Positions 1-10,470 of a stretch of DNA of 64,000 bases are shown piece by piece. A program made the position numbers and the translations under genes. Source of the stretch: Boothiomyces macroporosus (lineage: Eukaryota; Chytridiomycota; Chytridiomycetes; Rhizophydiales; Terramycetaceae); the NCBI GenBank assembly GCA_027604185.1, contig JADGKB010000060.1, positions 1 through 64,000 of the forward strand, in the 5' to 3' direction. Numbering within the stretch: the first letter of the stretch is position 1; the number at the start of each line of letters is the position of its first letter. The notes beneath the pieces are model-generated. The model had not been told where the DNA came from, did not search any database, and saw only the letters and a list, made by a program, of their open reading frames with translations.

Positions 1-133
1 CAACATCGATATTGCTCGATCAATCTTTATCTGGAACCTAATTAAACCCGTTGAAATTTAAAGTCAATGTATTTGGGCTGGTAACATTTTTTACTGTACA
101 TTTTTAAATTTGTTCAACTTTGAAACCCCCTTT

Positions 134-1584
134 ATGTTTGTGAAATGTCCAATCTGCGCAAAATCTGTAAAGGAAACCGAAATTAACTTTCACTTGGATA
201 TTCAGTGCTCCACAAAAGAGGAAATCAAGCCAGTGAATTCGCCCCTCAGCTTGGATACCAAGGAACCAAGTTGTAATGAAGGAAAGGAATCAAGAAAGCG
301 AAAGAGGAATGAACCACTGGCTGAACTTTCTCGGCCAGTGGAATTTGGTGATTTTAAAGGCCAAGAGATAGTAAAGGAAGGTTCAATACTGCGAGAACTT
401 ATTGAAAATGATCGCATATCTTCAATGATATTCTACGGTCCACCAGGTTCAGGTATTTCTCTGCTTACAAGGCAAAACTACACTCGCAAGACTGATTAGC
501 AGAACTAGGTGGTACAAGGAATTCAGTGCTACAACACATAATATTCAGGATGTAAAACAAGCTATTGTAAAGGCCAAGGAGCACTATAAAAGGACGAATG
601 CCAAAGGGGTGATATTTCTAGATGAGATTCACCGATTTACGAAAGCGCAACAAGATATATTTTTGGATATTGAAAAAGGAGACTATATTTTTATTGCTGC
701 TACAACAGAAAACCCTTCATTTAGAGTCAATAACGCTCTGCTCTCAAGAGTTAGAGTGTTTGTGTTGGAGAAACTGACTAGCGATTACTTGGTGGAAATT
801 TTAAAACGAGCATATACGTTGAAAATTAAAGATATGGATGATGAATTGGCAGGGTTAAAGCCAGTGCCGGATGATGTCTACATGTTTATTGCAAATATGT
901 GCGATGGAGACGCAAGAACAGCATTAAATGTTTTGGATTTTTTATTATCTAGCAATCAAGATATTACAATTGAACTTGCCAAAAATGCCATTCTAAAGCA
1001 CAATATCTTGTATGATCGAAATGGGGAAGAGCATTACAATATTATTTCTGCATTACATAAAAGTTTGAGAGGTTCTGATGATAATGCGGCCCTCTATTGG
1101 CTAGGAAGGATGATTTATGCTGGTGAAGACCCGCTGTACGTGGCAAGACGACTGGGTAATCATAATCCTAAAGATAGTTCGATTTGCTTCAGAAGATATT
1201 GGTTTGGCCAACAATCAAGCTTTACAACTTGCATTGTCTACGTACCAGGCTTGTCAGGTAATTGGAATGCCTGAATGCGATGCCATATTAGCACACTGCG
1301 TGACATACTTGGCGAGATCACCTAAAAGTGTAGAGACCTACCAGGCAATCAAGAAAGTAAAGAAAACTATCGATACAGAGTATAATTATCCAGTACCGTT
1401 ACACATAAGGAACGCCCCTACTGTGGTAGCATATTTCTAATGGTAGTTGATGAAAGACATGGGGTATGGTGATGGTTACAAGTACAACCCAGAATACAAA
1501 AATCAAGTGAAACAAGACTATCTTCCTCCAGGGCTAATAACCAGAAATTTCTTTACTTTTGAAGCAAGTAAAGAAGCCCAATAA
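134..1584 (+). CDS. MGS1: WRNIP1/Mgs1-type AAA+ ATPase with UBZ finger
   Basis: Replication-fork maintenance ATPase of the WRNIP1/Mgs1/RarA family, 462 aa after splicing. Residues 5-25 form a UBZ4-type zinc finger (CPIC...H..D.QC) that in this family binds ubiquitin, for example on PCNA. The AAA+ core has Walker A GPPGSGKTTLA and Walker B FLDEIHRF, followed by the family motifs RFASEDIGLAN and HIRNAPT..MKDMGYG.GYKYNP. Introns inferred from homology: 453-471 (19 nt, inside Walker A), 1156-1177 (22 nt) and 1426-1446 (21 nt). The spliced length is a multiple of three. The start is ATG 134, just before the finger; the frame is open a little further upstream but only from TTG. The stop codon sits inside an AATAAA. 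Family assignment is secure; splice sites are inferred. Confidence 0.93.
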
Positions 1585-1666
1585 ATGCATATTTGTTGAT
1601 ATCATCCATAATGAGTCGTTCTTTACGTAATCACCGGAAATTTAACGATAAACATTTTCATTTCAA

Positions 1667-3126
1667 ATGATATCTACAGTATTTCAGTCTACTTGGCAAA
1701 TTGATGCCTGTCATGGAGCACCCACAGCAATGCATGTATTTAAAGAAACGAGACCAACTAAATTATACCAATTTGAATTGAATGACTATCCGTATCCGTT
1801 GTGCGGAAGCGAAAGCGGATATAACGGATATTCTTGTTGTTTCTCTTCTCTGGATACCAGCCAAACTTTTGGATACAAGAGTTTTTCAAGGCACTTGATA
1901 TCTGGTGAATATAGTGTTGACACGTCGCCACCAAAAGCCGCAATTGGAAGCAGCTACTGTATGTTACAAGGTGATGGAGTTTCCATGTGGGGATACGACT
2001 TTATTTTCTATGCGAGCATTAATTCATGCCTGGAAAATAATGTAATTTGCAATGGCACGCATCTGACATTATACAGCGGGCTAAATTGCCAAGGTATTTG
2101 GATTTAAACATAGGAAATGCAGAATATTATCCTTTAACTAGTATCCCTGCCAATTATAAATCATTATATCTGGGAAATATCGCAGTGTCAAAATATACAG
2201 TGAATTCTGGAATAACAGAATATCAGTGGATCGCCTATACCCCTAGCTGGATGTTGGCGCCAAATTCACATTCGACAATGGAAATTGTAGCACTATTGTC
2301 TTATGCATTGGCAATTGGGGGATTTCTGGTAACCAGCTCTGTCTATGGTCAAAAGATTTACAAAGGAAAGTCGATAAAACTTCGAGATTTCTGCATGTTT
2401 GTTACTCAATTGCTATGGCTATTCAGAACCATTTTGGATGTGTATTATACCTACTCTGTTTTCCAAAACAGCCAACAAGTCGCGCTGTTCAAGGCACTTC
2501 TTGGATCAACAGAGGTATGCTCGCTGCTATCTGTCCTGATTAGCTTTAAAATAACAACAGAAATTAACAAGAAAAGCAATTCGAAATTATTTCTAATTGC
2601 GGGCAGCATTTCATTGGTGATACTACATTTTTCGCTTGTCGGGCCATATTACGCTTCCTGCTTCTTTGCACTGACTAACACGATGGCCTACCACTCTATA
2701 GCTAATATCGCATTCAACCTACAAATCGGATGGATGCTGTTCATGTTTGTGTTTGACTTGATACCGCCGCTGATTATCTTCAAGATGGTCTTTTTCCAAC
2801 AGCTGACGAAGGCTAAAAAGACCAAAGAATCAACAGAGGATGTGCTTCTCTCAAATGGAACAATATTTGCCATCCTACTTGTTCACCTGTTCAACTGCTT
2901 GATCTTTGTTGTAGTTTCAGTCCTTCGCTACGCTACTTCGCTGTTTCAAAACGATAGGAACGCACTCGCTTCAGAGGCGATCCTGTCATTCTGCTATATG
3001 ATTCACAATGTTGTAATTTGTAAAATGTACGAATCGCTGAGGGAAGCAGCATTGCACTTGGGAAAAAGAAAACGAGCGACCCCAAAGAACTATGGAAAAA
3101 CTACTGAAAAGGGACCTACTAATTGA
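1667..3126 (+). CDS. Seven-TM protein with Cys-rich N-terminal ectodomain
   Basis: A protein of about 479 aa that I do not recognise. One 20-nt intron (2094-2113) joins two open frames. The N-terminal ~195 residues are hydrophilic with at least seven cysteines and likely face outside. Seven hydrophobic segments follow, beginning near IVALLSYALAIGGFLV and ending near SFCYMIHNVVICKMY, then a short basic tail (GKRKRATPKNYGK). This is the layout of a receptor-like 7-TM protein, but I see no motif of a known GPCR class. No N-terminal signal peptide is obvious, so the start at ATG 1667 may be wrong or topology may rely on the first TM segment. Ligand and function are unknown. Confidence 0.75.
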
Positions 3127-3245
3127 CGGATTGTTCTGCCTAATGATACCAAATAAAAGAAACCTCTAAAGATAATTTTTGATCGTGATGGATTCTTACT
3201 CATCGTTACTCACCTAATATAAACCGAAAAATACCACAGCCAACT

Positions 3246-4650
3246 ATGCTTTCTAGAGCGCTTAAACGAACTTTTTTAACCATCAAAAGTACATCCGTTT
3301 AATGTAGATTCTCCGCCTCCGTTGTTAAATGCGGAAGATGCAGTGAAACTTGTAAATTCAGGGGATAGAATATATATGCACGGCGTAGCTTCCTTTCCCA
3401 CTGTACTAGCAGATGCATTATCCAAAAGAACAGATTTAAAGAACGTTGAGATTGATCACTTGCATGTTGTACCTGAAAACCCATGCTCCAAGTTAGAATT
3501 GAAGGACTCATTCTTTGTAGCAAACTACTTTATTGGTGCGAACCAAAGGAAGCAAGTCGCGGAAGGAATTAGTTCGCTGATTCCATGTTTCTTGTCGGAT
3601 TTGCCAAAATTAATGCGAAATGGAGTTCGATCAACAGATGTAGCATTTCTCAACGTGTCGACACCTGATAAACATGGATATTGCTCATTGGGGTTGGAGG
3701 TAAGTCTGAAGTAATATAGGTATGTACCGCTTTGGCTGCTGTGGAATCTGCCAAGTTGGTGATTGCTCAAATCAATCCAAATATGCCTCGCACACACGGT
3801 AGACATTGCTAATCATAGGGCAATCATTTGTTCACATCAATTCTTTTGATGCAATTGTAAATGTGACAGAGCCAGTTCCGGAAATAGCTCCTGCAAAAAT
3901 TGGGCCAGTTGAACTTGCAATTGGCAAGCATTTGGCAGGGCTAATTCCAGATGGAGCTACTTTGCAAATGGGTATCGGTGGTATTCCAAACGCTGTTTTG
4001 GAATGCTTGAAGAATCACAAGAATCTTGGTATTCATACTGAAATGTTCTCTGATGGAGTAATTGACCTTATTGAAAGTGGGGTTGTTGATAATTCACAGA
4101 AATTTCACTCTCCACACACAACAGTTACTGCTTTTGCAATGGGAACTAAGCGCCTGTATGATTTTGTGGATGACAATCCTTCCGTACATTTTAACGATAT
4201 ACAATTCGTGAATGACCCTAGTGTTATTGGAAAGAACCCCAAGGCAACAGCCATTAATGCTGCTATCGAGGTGGATATCACAGGCCAAGTTTGTGCTGAC
4301 TCTGTCGGAACCAGAATGATATCTGGTGTAGGTAAGCATCTTTAACTCTAGGGGGTCAGTGTGATTTTGAATATGGTGCTTCAATTTCTAAAGGCGGATT
4401 GCCATTGATTTGCCTTCCGTCCACTTCAAAATCTGGTGCTTCAACTATCGTACCGTTCCTCAAACAAGGTGCTGGAGTCACTACTACTAGAAACCATGTA
4501 CATTATATTGTTACAGAGAATGGTATAGCTTATTTATTCGGCAAGAATCTTCTTGAAAGAGCGAAAGCAATGATCAAGATCGCACATCCAAATCACCAAG
4601 AAGACTTGGCCAAGCAGGCATTTGATCGATTCAAAGTATTAATTCAATAA
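3246..4650 (+). CDS. Mitochondrial acetyl-CoA hydrolase / 4-hydroxybutyrate CoA-transferase family
   Basis: CoA-transferase family I enzyme, 441 aa, moving CoA between short-chain acids and acetyl-CoA or hydrolysing acetyl-CoA. The N-terminus MLSRALKRTFLTIK is a typical basic, hydroxylated mitochondrial presequence. Recognisable blocks are LQMGIGGIPNAVL, HTEMFSDGVIDL (its Glu aligns, from memory, with the catalytic Glu), GVGGQCDFEYGA and VTENGIAYLFGK. It resembles the animal/bacterial 4HB-CoA-transferase type more than the classical fungal Ach1. Introns: 3289-3307 (19 nt, directly after the presequence), 3700-3719, 3799-3818 and 4332-4351 (20 nt each). The spliced length is a multiple of three. 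Two TTACTCA sites lie 35-50 bp upstream. Exact substrate cannot be told from sequence. Confidence 0.9.
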
Positions 4651-4807
4651 AGTCTATTCAAAAGTCGCTCGTGTCTTGGCATCCCGTGCGGATACCTCCT
4701 GTTGTCCCGCGAAAGGATTCTTAAGCTTGCTAGATGTTTTCAGAGCTATTCTCCAGCAGTTGCAGTCACTGCATTTTGTCTGATATTCAAATTTTTAACT
4801 TTTGGAA

Positions 4808-6149
4808 ATGCATCTTGGACAAGTGGAAGCTGAGCTGATTTATGAGTCGCATCAGCTCACAAAGCAACGGAGGAGCATCAGAAAGTACATTTACGGGTTA
4901 ATGGCATTCATTTTGGGTGGATCATTGATCGCATATCGTTGCCAAAAAGTTGATCGGCCCTTGGTTATTTTGGTATCATTGGATGGCACTAGACCGGAAT
5001 ACCTCCAACGTGGACTAACTCCCAATTTGAACAAGATCGGATCTGGCGGATACATGTCTGACATGATACCAGTATTTCCATCAATCACTTTTCCAAATCA
5101 TTACTCTTTGGCTACTGGACTGTTTCCTGAATCGCATGGGTACTTTACATTAATTTAGAATAGTTGGAAATGTGTTTTATGACCCAGTCCTTAACGATAC
5201 CTTTGTTTATACGGATCCAGTTAAAAATAGCGAATCCAAATGGTGGAATGGAGAGCCAATCTGGATTACTGCAGTCAAAAATGGATTAAAATCTGCAGTG
5301 TGTTTCTGGCCTGGGAGTGAAGCACCTGTCAAAGGACTTTACGCTACTTATTGGAAGAAATTCAATCAGTCAACGACTATAGATGAAAAGCTTGGAATTA
5401 TATTCAACTGGATTGATCTTCCGCCTAGCCAAAGACCCAGTATTATTTCGGTGTACTTTCCTGATATCGATCACAGTGGCCATGTTGCTGGCCCAAATTC
5501 AGAAATGGTAAATAACACGCTAATGGAAATTGTAATACCTGACTAAATATAGGATAATGGGTTTGGAAAGTTAATGCAAGGTCTAGTTGATAGAGATATT
5601 CAGTCTTCTACTGAAATCGTTGTAGTGAGTGATCATGGAATGGGGTCTACAGATCCAACTAAAGTTATTTACATGGATGACTTGGTTCCAGAGGGAGACT
5701 ACGATGTAATTTATAACGGAGTATTGGTTTATTTGTACCCCAAAGACAAGACCAAGACAGTAGAAATTGCCGAAAAGTTCAAACAGGAAGCTAAAGCAAG
5801 CGGGAATTTTAGAATATGGCTCAAAGAAGAAATACCATATGATGTCCATTACAATAGCACACGCGTCGGACCTATTTTGTTGATACCTGAGCGAGAATGG
5901 AACTTTGTATTCAGATCTTCTTACAATCCAGAAAACCCTCCATTTCCTAAAGGTAGCTAATTTATAAATACAGGAACCCATGGATATGAGGAGCATCATC
6001 CCGATATGCACTCTATATTTGTATCAACAGATAAATCTATGGACAGAAGATATGACTCGCCACTCAGAAATATCGAAATTTACGCCCTATTATGTAAACT
6101 ATTGAAAATACCACCTGCACCTAACAACGGAACGATTAATTGGGAATAA
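4808..6149 (+). CDS. Ectonucleotide pyrophosphatase/phosphodiesterase (ENPP family)
   Basis: Alkaline-phosphatase-superfamily phosphodiesterase of 426 aa. A single N-terminal membrane anchor (about residues 27-42, YGLMAFILGGSLIAY) after a short basic segment predicts a type II membrane protein with the catalytic domain outside or in the lumen. Metal ligands and nucleophile are visible: VSLDGTRPEY (Asp), PSITFPNHYSL (nucleophile Thr), DIDHSGH, VSDHGM and GTHGYEEHHPDMH. Introns: 5140-5158 (19 nt), 5532-5552 (21 nt) and 5953-5973 (21 nt); frame closes correctly. ATG 4808 is the first ATG in frame. A role in extracellular nucleotide or phosphodiester salvage is inferred. The stop overlaps AATAAA. 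Confidence 0.92.
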
Positions 6150-6164
6150 ATGAAAGATTGCTTT

Positions 6165-6704
6165 TTATTTTTGTGGGGGAATAATAGTTACAGCTGATGG
6201 TGAATGGGTGACCAAGTATCTTGATACAGATCCCATCAACGCAGCTTTCAAAGCGCTCTTACCATGAGATGCCATTATAACCAGGTCAGGCTTGTGTTCA
6301 GTGATATATTCCATTAGCGTGTGTCTAGGCTCGCCTACAATGGAAACCCCTCTTACATGCACTTTGCTATCCAAAAATACCTTGCCAAAGTGTTCCAATA
6401 TTTCATGAGACGCTCGTTTGCTTTCTTCATCCATAGCATCCTGTTTCTCGGACACGCCTTCCACTGCTAATCCATGGGTTTCAGCGCTTCCGAATGGTTT
6501 GAAGGTAGGGAAAAAGATCTGGCGACAGTGAATAAGAATAACGTTATCTGTTTCTGGATTAATCAAATGGCTGTTTGCCCAAACTACTGCTTCGTAAGAG
6601 GTTTCTGATCCGTCGATTGGAAGCAGAATCGAACGAGTCAAGTGAGAAGTTTCACCGGCTCCTAACACCAAGTCTTTGTGATTTTCAAGATGGAATACCA
6701 ACAT
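6165..6704 (-). CDS. Universal stress protein (UspA) domain protein, copy 1
   Basis: Single-domain USP of 179 aa. The N-terminal strand RSILLPIDGSETSYEAVVWA and the C-terminal loop ASHGKSALKAALMGSVS match the USP fold, the latter being the ATP-binding G-2X-G-9X-G-S/T motif with the first Gly replaced by Ala. Function in fungi is not well defined; small cytosolic nucleotide-binding stress proteins are the norm. It is the leftmost of five USP genes, and its tail lies 16 bp from the ENPP stop (convergent). A TATA-like element (AGTATAAAAC, minus strand) lies about 30 bp before the ATG, with an AP-1-like TGAGTAA further upstream. Confidence 0.9.
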   Translation of the reverse strand: MLVFHLENHKDLVLGAGETSHLTRSILLPIDGSETSYEAVVWANSHLINPETDNVILIHCRQIFFPTFKPFGSAETHGLAVEGVSEKQDAMDEESKRASHEILEHFGKVFLDSKVHVRGVSIVGEPRHTLMEYITEHKPDLVIMASHGKSALKAALMGSVSRYLVTHSPSAVTIIPPQK

Positions 6705-6972
6705 TTTTTGAGTAGCTGAATCGTGGGTCTGGTTTTATACTTTTCCCCCCAGTCAACCTGAGTCAATGTTACGTGAAACTCATTATGAGTAATAATTAGT
6801 AGTCAAGTGGTCATACCTTCACGTTCTAGAACTGCCAAAATTATGAGCAGCATGAATATAATATCCACGCAAAACCAAAAGAATATTATCTCGGTCTGCG
6901 CATGATTCTGTGCATCATTGGGAATACTGCTTGTCCTAAAAATAATCCGAAATAAAGGAAAAATGAGTTTAT

Positions 6973-7506
6973 TTAGGCAACAAGGGAGTGAGGGATGATG
7001 GTTACAGCAGATTTCGAATGGTGCAACAAGTAGTTTGAAACAGAGCCTAGGTACGCAGCTTTGAGTGCGGATTTGCCTTGAGAGGCCAATACTACCAAGT
7101 CCGGCTTATGCTCTGCAATATAATCAGTCAATCCATGTCTAGGATCTCCCACAATCGAGATTCCTTTTACGTGTACTTTCTTGTCTTGCAATACTTTGGA
7201 GCATCTTGCCAGGACAGCATGAGAGAGCTGCTTGCTTTCCTTTTCAAAAGTAACAATATCATCTTGCGAAGCAGCTTTCATTCCCTGACGGTATTCTGAA
7301 TTTCCAACCAACAGGTTCACCAATGGATATACAACTTCTCTGCAATTAACAAGGACGACATTGTCAGTATCAGGATTAACAAGGTGTTCAGATGCCCAAA
7401 CTACTGCTCTATATGCAGTTTCTGATACATCAACTGGGAGCAGTAGAGTGCGTTTACCAGTAAAGTTTTCAGCAGTTCCAATAACTAATTCTTCGTACGT
7501 TGGCAT
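6973..7506 (-). CDS. Universal stress protein domain protein, copy 2
   Basis: USP protein of 177 aa beginning MPTYEELVIG. The frame is open a few codons upstream from a TTG, but the ATG at 7506 aligns with the start of copy 3. The nucleotide-binding loop reads ASQGKSALKAAYLGSVS. It is a close paralogue of copy 3 (7982-8515): same length, same MP[TS]YEELVIG start, same LLVGNSEYR.GMKAAS stretch and same ISIVGD.R/VSIVGDAR loop, so this pair is the most recent duplication in the cluster. A TATA element (CTATAAATA, minus strand, near 7541-7549) is 35-40 bp before the ATG. The stop overlaps AATAAA. Confidence 0.9.
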   Translation of the reverse strand: MPTYEELVIGTAENFTGKRTLLLPVDVSETAYRAVVWASEHLVNPDTDNVVLVNCREVVYPLVNLLVGNSEYRQGMKAASQDDIVTFEKESKQLSHAVLARCSKVLQDKKVHVKGISIVGDPRHGLTDYIAEHKPDLVVLASQGKSALKAAYLGSVSNYLLHHSKSAVTIIPHSLVA

Positions 7507-7981
7507 TTTTAACAATGGAATACCCGTTTGGCCGAGTGGTATTTATAGGTGGTTAAAATTCATCATGATTCATTCTTTACCACATTGACATCTGACAACC
7601 TGGACCCTATGCGTTTCAGCAGATTCTAGAAGTTGGCTCAAAAGGGAAATTCGATGGAATAGGTCCGGCTTGAATGTTTTCATTCACAGTTTATTTCCCC
7701 TTACCAATGCTTGAAGTTGCTAGTTGCAAACATAAATTTGCTGCTGAATCATCATTACTCATTGAAAAACGTGTTTTTCACAAGAGTACAATTACAAATA
7801 TGGAAATGGAATCAAGAAGAACATATCGAATTTATCTCTATATTCAAATAAATGAATTACTCTAGTCGCTCTCGCCATTTAGAGATCGCCATAATGAATT
7901 GTGGGGACTTTTTCTTTGTGTAGCACAAAAACGTTTTACATTGGGCTAATTCATTGGCCACTCTATCAAAATACACGTTAT
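7507..7981. other. Intergenic between USP copies 2 and 3
   Basis: A 475-bp stretch with no convincing gene. It holds the TATA box of copy 2 near 7541-7549 and one AP-1-like TTACTCA at 7755-7761. The open frame at 7674-7865 has no family resemblance and I treat it as noise. Confidence 0.6.
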
Positions 7982-8515
7982 TTATTCAAGAAGTTCACGA
8001 GGAATAATAGCAACTGCAGAGGTGGAGTGGTGGATGAGATAAGTAGAGACTGAACCAATATATGCGGCACGAAGGGCAGATTTGCCTTGTGAAGCCATTA
8101 CTACCAAGTCAGGTTTATGATTTTGAATGTATTCAATCAAAGTTTGTCTGGCATCACCCACAATAGAAACTCCTTTAACATGGATGCCTAGTTTGGTTAG
8201 GGCACTTGAACATCTTGCCAGTACAGCATGAGAGAGCTGCTTACTTTCGGCTTCGAATTTAGCGATATCTTCCTTGGAAGCAGCTTTCATTCCATTGCGG
8301 TATTCAGAGTTGCCAACCAGCAGGTTAATCAAAGGATAGAGGACTTCTCTGCAATGAACCAGAACGACATTGTCGGTTTCAGGGTTGATTACATGCTTTG
8401 TTGCCCAAACTACTGCTTTGTAGGCAGTTTCGGAGATATCAACTGGGAGCAAGATTGTTCGTTTTCCGGTAAAGTTTTCATCTGCACCAATAACCAATTC
8501 TTCGTAAGAAGGCAT
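7982..8515 (-). CDS. Universal stress protein domain protein, copy 3
   Basis: USP protein of 177 aa, start MPSYEELVIGADENFTGKR, nearest paralogue of copy 2. The ATP-binding loop reads ASQGKSALRAAYIGSVS, and the strand KRTILLPVDISETAYKAVVWA opens the fold. A TATA element (GCTATAAATA, minus strand, 8541-8550) is about 30 bp upstream of the ATG. The stop codon is followed at once by ATAACG and overlaps AATAAA. A stress-inducible role is inferred from family and promoter context only. Confidence 0.9.
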   Translation of the reverse strand: MPSYEELVIGADENFTGKRTILLPVDISETAYKAVVWATKHVINPETDNVVLVHCREVLYPLINLLVGNSEYRNGMKAASKEDIAKFEAESKQLSHAVLARCSSALTKLGIHVKGVSIVGDARQTLIEYIQNHKPDLVVMASQGKSALRAAYIGSVSTYLIHHSTSAVAIIPRELLE

Positions 8516-8920
8516 ATCCGCCCTGATAAAAGTATGGATTATTTATAGCTGCAAATGATCATAATTAGTAATTCTATGGAATGTCAACTGATTAAACTAC
8601 ACCACGTTTTTCTGTTCAAATCTTCAAAACGTGTCCAACTCAAATGGTTTAACCAATAGATTTAGCATTCCCTGAGTAATAGCATGTGAAATGAGAACAA
8701 AAGGTTTCTTTAATTCTTTCTTGGTCTTGTCAACTCCTGTCAACTCTTGTCAATGGAAGAAAAGTCAAATGTGGACAGACTATAGGTCGCTATTCCCTAC
8801 CAAATCGAACAGCTGATTACGCAACAGTGTATGAATGGTTCACTTGTTCCAGAATGAACCCATGACTCATTATTACTCATCGTGACCTTTAGTCATTTGC
8901 TGGACGAGAACTTTACAAAA
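8516..8920. promoter_or_regulatory. Divergent promoter between USP copies 3 and 4
   Basis: About 400 bp separating two head-to-head USP genes. It contains a TATA box for copy 3 and AP-1/Gcn4-like heptads: TGAGTAA (8673-8679), the perfect TGACTCA (8863-8869) and TTACTCA (8873-8879), the last two spaced 3 bp apart and about 45 bp from the copy 4 ATG. Binding by a bZIP factor is inferred from the motif only. Confidence 0.55.
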
Positions 8921-9442
8921 ATGATTGAAGTTATCTTGAATACCTCGATTAGCTCACCAAGAAGAACCATTCTTATTCCAATAGACGTAAGCGAAACCAG
9001 TTTTTATACTGCCGAGTGGGCTTTAAAGCAAATCGTCAACTGCGAATCAGATAATATCATCTTGATCAACGTACGACACGAACACATCCCACATTCGAAA
9101 TCTAAATCTAATAACGGCGATAAGGAAAACTCGTTTAGGATCATCAATGAAGATTTGAAATTGGAGTCTCATGAATTGTTGAAATCGTTTTCAAATTTGT
9201 TTATCGAGAACCACGGACATGTTAAAGCAATTTGTTTGGTTGGAGATCCTCGAACTGAAGTGTTGGCTTGGATTAAGCTTAACCGACCAGATCAAGTGAT
9301 TATGGGGAACAGAGGAAGGGCTGCGCTGTCTGGTAATTTTGGTCTGAATGTAGGTTTGTTCTTGGGTTCTGTTAGTCAGCATATTCTGCAACACTCCCCA
9401 GTCCCAGTTACTGTAGTACCAAACCCTAAACTTGTTGAATAA
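8921..9442 (+). CDS. Universal stress protein domain protein, copy 4 (with in-frame 21-nt intron)
   Basis: USP protein of 166 aa after splicing, starting at ATG 8921 (the frame is open upstream only from GTG). An uninterrupted reading frame hides an intron: 9333-9353 is GT..AG, 21 nt and free of stop codons. Removing it turns the nucleotide-binding loop from a 14-residue spacer into GNRGRAALSGLFLGSVSQ, the exact G-2X-G-9X-G-S motif of the family. The only plus-strand gene in the USP cluster. Stop overlaps AATAAA. Confidence 0.88.
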   Translation: MIEVILNTSISSPRRTILIPIDVSETSFYTAEWALKQIVNCESDNIILINVRHEHIPHSKSKSNNGDKENSFRIINEDLKLESHELLKSFSNLFIENHGHVKAICLVGDPRTEVLAWIKLNRPDQVIMGNRGRAALSGNFGLNVGLFLGSVSQHILQHSPVPVTVVPNPKLVE

Positions 9443-9646
9443 AGTCTAGTGCTCAGTTTATATCAACCTCAAGTGTCTAATCTATTGGAATCGAATCATT
9501 GACAATTGATTCAGTCAATATTTACAGTGAGGCGAGACTTTACAATGAAAATGAAATGCGGAATGGGATTGCTTTCGTGTATTTGAACCTGGATATATCA
9601 GAGGCAGCTCACCAATTGCAATGCACCAAAAGCTAAAAACTACTAT

Positions 9647-10165
9647 TTATTGACACTTTAGCGGAACTATGGTAATCGGTACTTTGGCGTTATCCAAAAG
9701 ATATTGGGATACAGACCCCAGGAACATCTTCTTAATGGCACCCAATCCTCTGTTTCCCATAACTACCAAAGTGGGATTATGCTTTTCGATCCAGTTGAGC
9801 AACTCCTCCTTTGGATTGCCTATAAGACTAATGCACGTATGATGAATACCCGCTTGTTTTATCAAATCAGAATAAGCTTTGAGCATATGGCAAGCATCCT
9901 GTTTGGATTCTTCATTCGCGGCTTCAAAGCCGTTGTAGGTTGTTGCGTTTGTAATCACCAAATCAGCGTCAGCAAGGAATGCTGCTGGAGGGTCAACTTG
10001 ACGACAAAATACGAAAAATACTCTATCAGTCTTTGGATTGATCCAGTTTTGGATCGCCCATTCCACTGCATGAATAGAGTATTCGCTATGATCAACAGGT
10101 ATCAAGATTGTGCGGGTAGCATTGAACAAGTCATTTGCGCCTTCTACGTATTCTTCAACCATCAT
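9647..10165 (-). CDS. Universal stress protein domain protein, copy 5
   Basis: USP protein of 172 aa, start MMVEEYVEGANDLFNATR. The most canonical ATP-binding loop of the five, GNRGLGAIKKMFLGSVS (G-2X-G-9X-G-S). Diverged from the other copies in its middle part, so an older duplicate. Upstream lie a TATA-like AGATATAAAAC (minus strand, near 10200-10210) and three AP-1-type heptads: TTACTCA 10216-10222, TTACTCA 10249-10255 and TGAGTCA 10259-10265. Confidence 0.9.
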   Translation of the reverse strand: MMVEEYVEGANDLFNATRTILIPVDHSEYSIHAVEWAIQNWINPKTDRVFFVFCRQVDPPAAFLADADLVITNATTYNGFEAANEESKQDACHMLKAYSDLIKQAGIHHTCISLIGNPKEELLNWIEKHNPTLVVMGNRGLGAIKKMFLGSVSQYLLDNAKVPITIVPLKCQ

Positions 10166-10470
10166 AAAATTTTGAATGTTTTTGTTGGGAATCAGGTTTG
10201 TTTTATATCTGCTTATTACTCATTTGAAGTGATTGTTTGGAACCAACATTACTCAACATGAGTCATGATTGTTACGTTTTGCATGAAAAATAGAAAAGGG
10301 AAGGAATGGCCGAAACGCAAGCTATATATGAATTAAAGGGCATCTAAAGGCCGCTTCGACTGTCCGATTGCACTACTGCATACTAGATCACTAGAGACTA
10401 ATCTATTCGGAAAAATGTAGATGAGGATGGGATCTACAGCAGGAGGGTAGATGCCCAAGGAATCTTTATT
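10166..10470. promoter_or_regulatory. Upstream region of USP copy 5
   Basis: About 300 bp with no gene. It carries the TATA element and the three AP-1-like sites of USP copy 5. The remainder, up to the stop of the first GH7 gene, shows nothing recognisable. Confidence 0.5.
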
